Origin: Clavelina lepadiformis
Lineage: Eukaryota; Chordata; Ascidiacea; Aplousobranchia; Clavelinidae
Length of the DNA: 64,000 bases
Direction: 5' to 3'
NCBI RefSeq assembly: GCF_947623445.1
Contig: NC_135240.1
Coordinates: 6,262,001-6,326,000, forward strand
A program made the translations under genes and the position numbers. Under the pieces are notes generated by a model. The model was not told the DNA's origin. It made no database searches and worked only from the letters and a program-made list of their open reading frames with translations. Every line of letters starts with the position of its first letter. Within the stretch, counting starts at the first letter, position 1. This document shows, one piece after another, positions 22,600 through 33,160 of the stretch.

Positions 22600-23420
22600 C
22601 TACTTCACACGATAATTACGTGAGTCATTTTTATAAGTCTCCGTTACTGCACGCTCCTCGTGTTGTTTAAATCTCCTACTTTTGCAGAACTTTTGTCGCC
22701 TTCGAGCTGCCGGAGTGTCTTTCTTCAATCCAGCCTGGACTTGTTCGGTCTGCTGACCAGCTAAGCGTTTCGTTGCTGGACAACCCACTTGTGAACCAAC
22801 GCCGGAAACTGCACAAGCCCTAGCTATACCACTGCCCAGTCCATTATTGCGGCACATCACAGCCAGGTGAGCTCGCCCAGGCATCGTTCTTTGAAAATGT
22901 TGACCTTTTGGCAAAGTCTTTGACAGTGTAGCGTTAACACTTTCAACCTTATTTGTATTTCTGCCAAAACGTATTCTTGACAGAATTGATTTATTGGAAT
23001 ACTTTACTATTGCCCGCTTACAAGTTAGATTCGCCTGCTTGTCAAGCACAATTCGCACCCTGCGTCTGTCCGAAGTTATTGGCTGTTCTTTACCGCGACA
23101 GACAAATCACAACCGCTGGCAGTCGCTATGGTCACCTTGTAGGTAGCCCAACATGGCGTCAGCTGCGCCGAGCAGTTTTGCGGCCATTGCATCGATGTCA
23201 TTTCCGTGTTTTGATATGCAGGCTTTGTATTCAGCGAAAAGTCTGCTTTGACACTCCAATGCAAACTTCTTTCGGGATCGCGCCGCTACGGTTCTCGTCG
23301 TGTCTCTTGCCGGTATTCTTGCAATTTTATTTGTTAGACTGTCACCAATATCTCTGCGGAAGTTGCTTTCAAATTGTTTTAATTTTCAGTTTCTCGAGCG
23401 CTTCCGCGAAGTCCCTGTAT
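22600..23420 (-). pseudogene. Transposase-like relic, family uncertain
   Basis: A 152-codon minus-strand frame (22600-23058) contains RFGRNTNKVESVNATLSK, then LPKGQ and MPGRAHLAVMCRNNGLGSG. This resembles the C-terminal part of metazoan Mutator/Kolobok-like transposases (N/E-S-x-N followed by a PK motif). A further minus-strand block to about 23420 (ALECQSRLFAEYKACI, LGYLQGDHSDCQRLCFVC) looks like the preceding region in shifted frames. Stops and shifts make it a relic. Family assignment is from memory and is tentative. Confidence 0.5.
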
Positions 23421-23439
23421 AACGTGACAAAATAAATTG

Positions 23440-24712
23440 TTTTTGCGCCACCTAGCAGCAAACGATCTTCTTTGCGTTTCCATTGAAGATTCAGCTCTTT
23501 GAGATAATGATGACGGCAATCGCTCACATATCGCTTATTTACTGTCCTTTAAGCGAAAAAGAGTTGCACGTGATAGTCAAGTCGGCTTGACAATTTGCCT
23601 TTGAAGGGTATGTAGTACCATTTTGAGCAGTTTTGAAACGGCAACACGGCGATTGTGACGAAGGTCGCATGCAAGACGTCATTATATAAAAAGTATAAAT
23701 GGTTCCGGTCCAGTGCGCATGTGACCTTAATTTGTGATGGTTTGTTGTTGTTATGGCGTTTGCTGAGTGTAGGTTCAGGCTAAAGTTGACGTTTTGTGTT
23801 GGTTCAAAATTAAGGCTTTTTGGCTGATGTTTTTGAAAAGTTTAAGGAAAAAGTTGTTTAAAAGTTAAAGCATTTGGTGTGAGAATTCCAGATACGATAA
23901 TTTGCTCAAAATACTGCATTAAGTCCTTTTATCCTACATCTCGGCAAATACAAAAATTCAGCGAGGTGACCGGGCTTGTTTAGAAGCAAGTTCAAATTGC
24001 AAAATGTTACTTTGCATTGTTTAAGATAGGGCTTCGGATGGGCCTACAGCCCCTTAAGTACGCGATTGTCTCAGCCTCTAAAATTGCTTATTAGCGTCAT
24101 CTAACGGAAGTTTTTTTTAGCGATAACTCGAATATATTCCTTGGTATCTTCTGTACTTTATTCTTGCTCGTCTTAGTCGCAGGAAAGTTTTTGCCATGTA
24201 AAGCATCTCATTCGTTTCCCCCTTTTTATGCAACGTTACACAAACCATTCGTGATTCGACCAACTGCTATCACGTGATTATTGGAATCGCAAGTTTGGCC
24301 AAAACAATGTTACATGTAGTGATGAAATGTTTATTTTATTAACTACTACTTGAAGGCGGTACACCACATTGTAAAGTACCATTCGTTTACTGTTGATCGT
24401 TATGCAGTTCGACATTTACAAACTACCAGAGATAATCATTTAAATACGTAATTTATTGAAAACTTTTGCATGTGTGATAGTTTGTGCTTGTTATGGTTCG
24501 ACGTCACCCAGTGATTTAGAATAATTCTGGTTCTTCGGTGGAATCAGAGGAATTCATTTGGGCTGTAACAAAAGAAAATTTCCCAGCTGGGGTTTACCCA
24601 ATATTTTGATTACCCTTGGGCAAATTTTAGGCGTAGGCAAAGTTACAAAATCTGATTCTCAGTCTCACAAAATCATTCTTACTTCTTGATTTGGCATCAA
24701 GTTTGCTTCTTA
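23440..24712. other. Intergenic, nothing recognised
   Basis: No splice-supported gene, repeat with clear ends or RNA gene was seen. Confidence 0.4.
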
Positions 24713-25455
24713 ATGATTTTTTTACAACAAGCGTTACGAGTTCTGACATTTTGCCTTGTGATTTTAACCGGTCTGGCCGATTCTTTGCCTAGGTACGAAT
24801 GAGTTTGTAATGAAAAGTGGTATATGGTACCTTAACCTGTAAGGTTTACCCACTTCACTACAAAGTCTGTTTACTTGTGTATATCTTAACAGTGAACTTT
24901 GATAGACTTCAGCAATAATAACACAGGAATGACAACTGTATAATCTGATTATATTGAAGCTTCTTTGAACGAATACATTTAGATAGAACATTGGGACAGC
25001 TACATAATAAAGTCGACCACTTTCTAGGGTTGACTTAGTAGACTGTAATGCATTGAACAACTATGAATAATAACACACACAATATAGGCATGCACGACAT
25101 TTTTGTCACGACTTAATACGATAAGCAGAGAGTAATCGATTACGTAACGCAATGCTTTGCTTTGCCGATTTCCGTAAACAAGTATTCTATGCGGCATTCG
25201 ATTTGCAAGCAATTTTATAATATCATCACAAGTTGCTTAAATAATAGAAAAGTTTAAACCCTTTGAAAACACAGACAAGACCACGTTGTTAACATTTAAG
25301 CTTGGACGTAACCACTTACCAAAAGTACTTTTTGTTTGATCAATATATTTTTCTCTCAATTGCAAAGTCTGAACAGATCCAAGATGGCAATCACGTTTCG
25401 ACGGAAGATTTTCTCAAAACAGACGCTTTTAAAAAATGTTCTTCGAGTTACTGAT
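24713..25455 (+). pseudogene. Orphan exons 1 and 2 of a CRD-family gene
   Basis: Exon 1 (24713-24792) encodes a signal peptide (MIFLQQALRVLTFCLVILTG) and ends in phase 2 at a GT donor, as in all six family members. Exon 2 (25377-25455) is nearly identical to CRD-4 exon 2 over GAAGATTTTCTCAAAACAGA and on to the GTAAG donor. It is shortened and has a 2-base loss in the A-run that shifts the frame. No Cys-rich exon follows; an inverted duplicate of DHRS1-like sequence begins at 25543 instead. This looks like a seventh gene destroyed by that rearrangement. Confidence 0.72.
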
Positions 25456-25542
25456 GTAAGCATAGGCCCATAAACATGCTTGCTTAAATGTCCACATCTG
25501 TGTCATGAACAATTAACTGCTGACATCTGGCCTATTGGAAAA

Positions 25543-25968
25543 GGTGGGAAACAATGTTCTGTATTGTATTTGGCATACGAGGATATTTAAGTCTTGTTTA
25601 TTCCATGCAGGTTATTCAAGCAAGTGCAAACATTGCCCTGTCAGCTGATTGTAGATGTCATGCTGGACATACCTGCCAGCATATGGGCGATGCACTTTCC
25701 CTGAAATTCGATGCTTTCGCTGCAGTCTAACATCTGTCTGCAATGGAAAAATACAATTTAACTGCACGTGGTGTTGTACCTTTTACTATTTTAATATGCT
25801 GTATAGTATAATATAATTTATGTATAGCATAATAACCAATATTGCAAGGTTAAATGATTTTAAGCAAAATGTAGCCAGGTCACTACAATTACATCATTCT
25901 TACACTTGCTCGTATTTCGTTTAATGCTTGGTCATCATCGTCTTTCTCAATAAACTTTGTCATTTTTA
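25543..25968 (-). repeat. Inverted copy of DHRS1-like exon/intron sequence
   Basis: This is a near-identical reverse complement of 28600-29028 and includes antisense copies of two short DHRS1-like exons. The inward-facing copies flank 2.6 kb that contains the 5' part of the dehydrogenase gene. Confidence 0.92.
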
Positions 25969-27236
25969 CTTTTGTCTCTTTCAGCCATTGTTTTATGACG
26001 CGTGACCTAAATGATAATGATTATTGTCCTTGTGCGTCCAAATTTAATCAAACATTTTATGGGTTACCAGGCCAGCACGAATTTGACAATTGTGTGAGGC
26101 GTTGGTTAGAAAGTCGAGGGAATTGTTGGAGTCGTTTGACTAATCTATAAGCCAAGTTATTCGTTACGGCACAGCTGTGCAGTGCTTTGTAAGTAGAATC
26201 GCCTTTTTCAGTTTGTGCCGTTAGTTCGTTGTACGACGGGCTTACAAACCCGCTCACAGTTAACTGTTGCAGCAGTACAGCTGATGCAGTATTATTATCA
26301 ACATCAGAGAAAGTTGTCAAGTTTGCAAGAACGTCAGGATTTAAATCCATGTATAAGATGTCTGTGCAAGAAAGTTTGACCTGGTCTGCAAAGGTGATTA
26401 GTGCATGTTGTTGTTGTTTATTATTCGAAGCTAAATTACCAGAGTCAGAGCAGATGAAAACGTTTCAATTGCAAATATTTATGTCTATGGCCAAGTTGTT
26501 GTGATCTTACGTCAAATGTAGATTTTACTTTTACTCCTTTATTCTAGCTGTTAAATTGTTTCTCGAATAAGGCGCACTGTAGTTTTGCATTGTAAGGAAT
26601 AATCGTACTTGTGTTACCTACACCGAGGTATGGCTGCATTTGGAAACTTTTCAAGTGAAGCTTTATGACGTAATTGTCTAGTATCAACTGCACAAAGAAA
26701 GTATGACTGTGACAACGTTAAAACTGTAAAATCATATCGCGCTGCAAAAAGCCCACGAGGAATATCGCTTGCATCGCGCAAAAATAGACAACACATTGTG
26801 TTGCTGAAGATAAGCAAATAATTGGCCGAAATTTTAAAGAGGTTTAATTGATAACTGTTGGATTAAGTAACTTTTATTCGCTTTTTACCACATCTTTATA
26901 ACAAGAAACAAGGATAAGAATTCGCAAGGAAACAAGCTTCATTGGAACAGACAACTGGTTTTCTTGTAAAATTCTAGTGACTGATGCCAAAAAATTAGAT
27001 AAATCTTTTGCATTTGTTGCTGAATATTAGATGTTCAACTGTGATATGAGTCGGTTTTGCCAAGAAACTACTATGACATCACACTAGGCTAGTGTACTAC
27101 CATAAAATAACGAGCGCTATGATAGCAAATGGTCCGTAATTACTTGCGGTCGTGTGGTAGCCTATGCATAAAATAGGTAACTAATTTTTGAGTTGGGTGC
27201 AGCATTTAATTGATAGGCAGCACATAGCATTCCATC
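25969..27236. other. Intergenic upstream of the DHRS1-like gene
   Basis: A 97-codon minus-strand frame (26057-26350) has no recognisable features. No regulatory element was identified with confidence. Confidence 0.4.
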
Positions 27237-29490
27237 ATGCCTGATCTAAGCAACAAAGTTTGTCTTGTCACTGGCGCTTCGAAGGGCGTTGGCCGAGGCA
27301 CAGCGCTCCAACTCGCATCTTATGGAGCGACGTGTTATATTACTGGGAGGGAGTTGGCAACGTTGGAGACTGTTCAAAAGGAGGTATGAGTCGTAAAAAT
27401 AGCAACAATATTAATATAAATCTACCGTACCTGTGTTTTGTTGATAAACATTTACGACGATATAAGCTATTTTGTTAAGACGATTTAACAAGAAAAGACC
27501 GACACTTATTTATAGGGCTGCCTACAACTGCTGAATAAAACTTTAAACTAAACCTATTAAAGCTTAAATTGTGTTGTCATGAATGTATCATTGTGCAAAC
27601 AAATAAAACTCTGTTGCTTGTTGTCAGGCAGAAGACCGGAAAAGTAGTGGCAGGATCATCCCTGTGGAATGTGATCACAGAAATGATGAAAACACGAGGA
27701 GAGTTTTTGAGACAATTTCTGTCGAACAAAACGGACAACTCGACTTGCTGGTCAACAATGTTTTTTCTGCCATGCAGGTGAACTTTTAAAGTTACTTCAA
27801 TTGGTTTAACGTCATGTTTTTGTCGTAAAAAGTTATTCAAAAATAAGCTTAAGTAAATGTCTTGGCTTATAACTTTATAGTACTGGTGGGACAACTTCAA
27901 CGTTGATTTTTATGAACCTGGTACATCGGCTTGTGGTATCATCAACAAAGTCGGAATGAGGTTAAAGAAAACAGATGCAGTAACTTTGTCGAGTTTTTGT
28001 CTCAAATTTCAAAATGTCATCTCTTTGTTTCTTCATCTAGAAACCACCACTACTCGTCCGCACTCGCAGCAGGTTTGATGATTCCCAGGAAACGTGGATT
28101 GATTGTTACTGTCAGTCCGGTCGGCAGAAAAATATATTTATTGCGTCTTGCATCTGGACTAAGAAATGCTCTGGTAAGACTGGTTGTTTCAAAGCACCTT
28201 GCTAACCTGTTTCGTGATCTCTGCTTCTATTAGCTGCAGCCAATGTTCCCGCAGTTAGTAGTTTTGTGCCGGCAGATTTTGTGGGGCTCATGTCCCATAG
28301 TTTGCAAAGGTGCGTTGATACGTTTTAATCGAGTTTATTGGGTAACAATTTCTTGTTATCACATGGTCATTGACGAAAAACCACGCAGATGATTACAGCA
28401 TGATCTAAGTTTTGATGCTTAGACGTGTGACGTCATCAATCATAATAAAGGAAACTTTGGTTCAAACCAGGATATCAGCACAAATTATTGAGGCTGAGAT
28501 TTTGTTATTAGAAAGATTACGTGGCAAAGAATAATGCCGTGAACTTGAGGACAAACAACGTTGCTTTTGCGTTTTTGTGGCCAAGCATCGTATTGACCGA
28601 AAAAATGACAAAGTTTATTGAGAAAGACGACGATGAAGACCAAGCATTGAACGAAATACGAGCAAGTGTAAGAATGATGTAATTGTAGTGACCTGGCTAC
28701 ATTTTGCTTAAAATCATTTAACCTTGCAATATTGGTTATTATGCTATACATAAATTATATTATACTATACAGCATATTAAAATAGTAAAAGGTACAACAC
28801 CACGTGCAGTTAAATTGTATTTTTCCAGTGCAGACAGATGTTAGACTGCAGCGAAAGCGTCGAATTTCAGGGAAAGTGCATCGGCCATATGCTGGCAGGT
28901 ATGTCCAGCATGACACCTACAATCAGCTGACAGGGCAATGTTTGCACTTGCTTGAATAACCTGCATGGAATAAACAAGACTTAAATATCCTCGCATGCCA
29001 AATACAATACAGAATGTTGTTTCCCACAATTTCATTCAGATCGTTTTAAAGTTAAACAACAATTTGTTACCCTTGTGATGTAATTGGCGTCTTCTTTTTA
29101 GCAAAGTAATATTGGAATAAAGTCATTTTAATATTTGCAAAATTTAAGCTAAAACCCAGCAACAATGAAGTCAATTTTCAGCACTCAGCAGCTTGTTTTA
29201 TTATTTCAGATGAAAATATCATGAAGAAGTCCGGACAGATTCTTCTAACAACCGACTTGGCTGAGGAATACAATTTTGAAGACGTTGATGGTAAATTTGT
29301 AACTTTCACAACATTTTCTTTTTAATTTCGACCAATCTTCACCACTTATTCTTGTTCAGGGAAATCTCCTTTGAGTGAACAAAGTTTAAAAATATTGACC
29401 AAGATTTATGGCTGGAACAGTTTGTCAAGTTATATTCCATCCTGGCTAAAACTTCCAAAGTATTTCTACGACATGATGCTTTGTAGCTAA
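27237..29490 (+). CDS. DHRS1-like short-chain dehydrogenase, probably inactive
   Basis: Recognisable exons: 27237-27383, 27628-27777, 27881-27960, 28041-28173, a partial one ending 28665, then 28845-28898, 29210-29290 and 29360-29490. Exon 1 has the NAD(P)-binding signature VTGASKGVGRG; exon 2 has LDLLVNN; the C-terminal exons match DHRS1 closely (KKSGQILLTTDLAEEY, FEDVDGK, SLSSYIPSWLKLPKY). The region that should hold Tyr-x3-Lys (DHRS1 has PYGVGKAA) reads LRLASGLRNAL, so Tyr and Lys are missing. Sequence between 28174 and 28606 aligns only in scraps. Frames are otherwise open and splice phases agree, so it may be a pseudogene or a non-catalytic paralog. Strand and context match the CRD genes, but no functional link is evident. 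Confidence 0.75.
28600..29028 (+). repeat. Source copy of the inverted DHRS1 segment
   Basis: Partner of 25543-25968 in opposite orientation. Here the sequence lies inside a gene whose exons continue on both sides, so this is likely the parental copy. Confidence 0.92.
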
Positions 29491-30887
29491 ATCAGTGCTA
29501 ACGACATGATGGGCATGAAAGAGAAGCAAAAGAATTAACCCGAATCCGTCTGAAGCAGTATTATACTAAGCAGAGCCCACATGCCATTTATGTTGCTTTA
29601 CGCATCAGTGCATTCATATTTCGTGTAATGATTTTACTAAAAAATATGACAGCACCTGAGTATAAGCCTAATCCTTTTTGTAGTAATTTTCTCTCAGAAA
29701 GCGCGACTGGCATCTTTTGCTGCCTGAGAACTTTGCTGATGTTTTGTTTTATGGCATCAACCGGCAAGAAATTTTGTTGCTCTAGTTTTGAAAATATTTA
29801 TAACTTCTGGATGAAAGTTAGCAACTTCACATGGCAAAGTTTTTATTTTGCAAAAGAAACCAAACAAAACCATCTGTTCGACGATGATTTGGAACTTTCC
29901 GGTAATGCATCATCATCATGATTAGGTCCTAAGTCATTTTGCGGCAGTTGTAGGTTAGGTGCAGCTCTTGCTTCGGTTTTGCTTTAGATACTTCATGTAT
30001 CTTTAGTTTAGACAAATGTATTGAACAGTTTTTGTTGTGTCTTAGGTGCAGTTTTTTTGGCAGTGATTTGTAATTAGTTCATTTCCCTTTTCAGAATAAG
30101 CTAGGTCTGTGTTCAGATTTTTGCCTTACTTTACTACAATAAATTTTAACTTGTACAATAATGCGTAATTTACCTACTTGAGTTCTTCATATGTCAAAAT
30201 TTGTCAAAAAAAGTTTTTTAATGTCAAAAGTTGTCAAAATTTTCAATTTTTAGGTGAAACATTTTCGTTGTTTAGGTAAAAAAATAATCGCCCTACTCAT
30301 CCGGTGTAAATTACAGGACGTAATCGACGTAGAGACGGTGGTCGGAAGTAAACCTTGTACATTTTTCTCAAATACTTTGTCCGCTCCAAACACAGAACAG
30401 GTTCTATATTTTCTGCGGTGCCGTAGTGAATGTGCAATACATTTGGTTCAATTGCGATGTGTGTTCTTAAGTAAATCTAAACTAATGTAAGCCATTAGAG
30501 TATTAGACAGATTCACTTAAAGCAAAACTGATTTTGTTTTTGCGACTTTGGTTTCATCACCTAAATGAGCTTAAAATGGTCGGAAATAAGTCCATCAAAA
30601 CAACAAGTTGTAGTATTTTGCCGATATACAAATACTTAACTAATATAATTACAACCTTGGCTTTATTTCAATGTTTTGATTTCGTTTCTACGTTGTCATC
30701 ATCCCATTGATGTTATTGAAATGGGAACTCATATAACTTACTGTAGAATCTATTGACATATAACTTCTGTAGAATCTATTGACATATAACTTCTGTAGAA
30801 TCTATTGACATATAACATCACGAGCAGATTTAGGATGCGTACGTGACAAACATCATACGTCACAACAACATCATAAAAGGAAAACTT
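29491..30887. other. Intergenic with a small tandem repeat
   Basis: AATAAA at 30139 may serve the DHRS1-like gene. Three 26-bp units (ATATAACTTCTGTAGAATCT...) lie at 30731-30809. The open frames here show no recognisable domain. Confidence 0.5.
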
Positions 30888-30898
30888 GGGGAAGCCCC
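30888..30898. promoter_or_regulatory. Degenerate kappaB-like palindrome upstream of CRD-3
   Basis: GGGGAAGCCCC, 174 bp before the CRD-3 ATG. One position departs from GGGRNWYYCC (G where Y is expected), so it is weaker than the sites of CRD-2, CRD-4 and CRD-5. Confidence 0.35.
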
Positions 30899-31072
30899 GA
30901 AGCCTTAGTTCTTTTTGTATAAGGCACTGAACCGTTACAGCTATCTAATAGTTGTTAACGCTACTTGCTCAGTAACTTGTAGAATGTAGATCAACTTTTT
31001 TGTTCGCGTAGAGTCGCAGTAACCGTTGAACATTTGTGCTTAGCTTAGTCAGATTAATTTCAAGTTACAGAC

Positions 31073-32496
31073 ATGCAGACAATGGAACATATTTCATTGT
31101 TGTTTTGCCTTACAGCTTCATACTTATGCGTTTCACAAGTAAATGGTGCTTCTGGTAGGTAAGTAGCCTAGGTTTAGTTGCTTTCAGTTGTTAACTAAAT
31201 TGTTTTGCTTAAAAGCGATTTAGGCTGTTTACACTGAGCAAGTTTTTTTACACTAAGCAAGCAAGTCTTTGTGCAGCTATGAGCTCTGTTGATAATTTTC
31301 TTTTCTGTCATAGCAACACTGGTGGGACTTGCACCGGCAATTGCGTCACTACAGACTTTTTCAAGCAGCAGAATTTTACTGACCTTGTAGCGGAGATAGT
31401 ACAGGTAAGATAACTAAGATGAAAGTTGTTAACAACTTCTAAAAAGCAACATACTTTGGCGCTAATATCAATCTTTGTTTTAAAGTCCTCCCAACAAGCT
31501 GATCTCGACTGCAAGGTTACAAACGGTACAGACTTTTACTTTGGTTCAACCGGATGTAGGAATTGTGCCGTTGACTGCACTACATCCTCTAGCAGCTTTC
31601 AGGCTGAATGTTTGAAAAACTGCCCAGGTTTTACAGAGAAACGCTACGTACGTAAAGAACTAGGAGAAGCGGCGTGGCGGATACAGGTCAGATATTCTTG
31701 CCTTAGAATGAAATAAGTTAGGTGTTGGAACAGAAACCTTAATCAAGTAACACGACTGTTGTCTGCAGCAAATCAAAAACGACATGTACATTTCCGGGTT
31801 CAGGTATTCCAATTTAAACAACGATGTTGCCTCTTTACGTCAAATCCAAAATGTAAGTTAATAGGTCCTGAATGTCACAAGGCATTTGAATTTATGATGC
31901 TTAGGTCTATCTTCAGCTATCTACACAGTGACGTATACTATGTATGGTTATTAAAGTGAGTGCATAACGCTAGCTATAATCATTTGGCTTCTGCTTAATT
32001 TTCTTTTCGTATTTGTTGTTGAGGAGTTAAATAAATATGACAGCTATACTTAAATCAAAAACAAAACTCGTCATTTGTGTATTTGCAGAACTTGCAGCAG
32101 CAATTAAGTCGTTTAGCGAAAGAATTGAATCAACTACAGACCGAACAAGAAAAGGACAGGAACGAATTGACGACGGTGAAAAATATTTCCATCAGTTGCT
32201 TGGTTCTAATTTGCTTGGGATTCATCTGCACTGGGATTGCCTTTCGCTCGTTCAGACGCCACGCAGACAAGACGTAAGTACATGGAAGAAGACCCGAAAT
32301 CTAGTTCCAATCGCCGACTATTTAAACCAACATAGAAGTTAAACAATGATGTTTTGTTCTGAACAGTTATAGAACAATCGAATCTAGCGCACATCAGGCA
32401 GAAGAAGAGAGATTGTCTGCTGGAGCGGATGAAAGACGAAATCTTCGCAAAAACGCGGACCAGGACGAAGACCACGGAACTAGCGAAAGCTTGTAG
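31073..32496 (+). CDS. CRD-3: six-exon BCMA/TACI-like membrane protein
   Basis: Exons 31073-31158, 31314-31404, 31486-31686, 31769-31852, 32089-32273 and 32367-32496 give 258 residues with the same phases as CRD-2. Signal peptide MQTMEHISLLFCLTASYLCV. Exon 2 has the CTGNC pair and VTTDFFKQQNFTDL. The Cys-rich module is C68-x14-C83-x2-C86-x3-C90-x10-C101-x3-C105 (NGTDFYFGSTG). Residues 155-185 (LQQQLSRLAKELNQLQTEQE) form a heptad-like coiled coil before the TM helix (about 187-206). The 42-residue acidic/basic tail contains AEEE, a minimal TRAF-type match. It lies tail to tail with cholinesterase 1, whose stop is 665 bp away. CRD-2 is the closest paralog. Confidence 0.88.
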
Positions 32497-33160
32497 ATGT
32501 TACGAAAACAATAGTGGTACGGCGATACCCCACTCTAAACCAAAAAAACTCCGACACTCAAGAGTGTTCGCCGAGAAAGCGTTATGCACTGTCGTGAAAA
32601 TGCTTCTAAATTAATCAAAACGTACGTCAAGTGTTGCCATTAAATTATCGGCAAAATATCCTGGTTGACGGATAATAGATAATATCGATTAATACTAAAT
32701 AGCGCAGGATAATAGACAACCACAGTGGAACAACGTTAACGTGTTTTACTGACTTTTTGAACTGTCAAATCCTTAAGAGAATTAGCTGGTTATGTCTAAC
32801 GAACTTTATTTCAATATGGTTTAGAAAACACTGTTTGACTTAAAACTATTACGGACATTGTGGAAAATTAAAAAAAAAAAACATTACAGCGGGCGCTCAG
32901 CACATGGTCAGTAGAAATACAAAAGCTTGCGTGACTTGTACGTTAGTAATCAGAACAACTGTGTAATGGGCGATGGATGATTGCAGGTTACCTAGAGCTA
33001 ATCGTTTAGATTCTTACTCAATACTTCTACTTTTTAACCGTACACGTCCTATTTTTCTTTAAAAAACGTTTTTCGGTAACGATCCTTAAAACGCCATTAG
33101 CAGGGCTTGGTTTTATGCAGTGATTTTTATTTTGTCAGAAAAAAATTAGGTAAATGAAGA
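32497..33160. other. Convergent intergenic of CRD-3 and cholinesterase 1
   Basis: No gene. A minus-strand AATAAA (TTTATT at 33126-33131) lies 30 bp past the cholinesterase stop. An A-run is present near 32870. Confidence 0.5.

Noticed and set aside
30731-30816. Short direct repeats as a possible CRISPR array
   Set aside because: The three 26-bp units are directly tandem without spacers, in a eukaryotic context.
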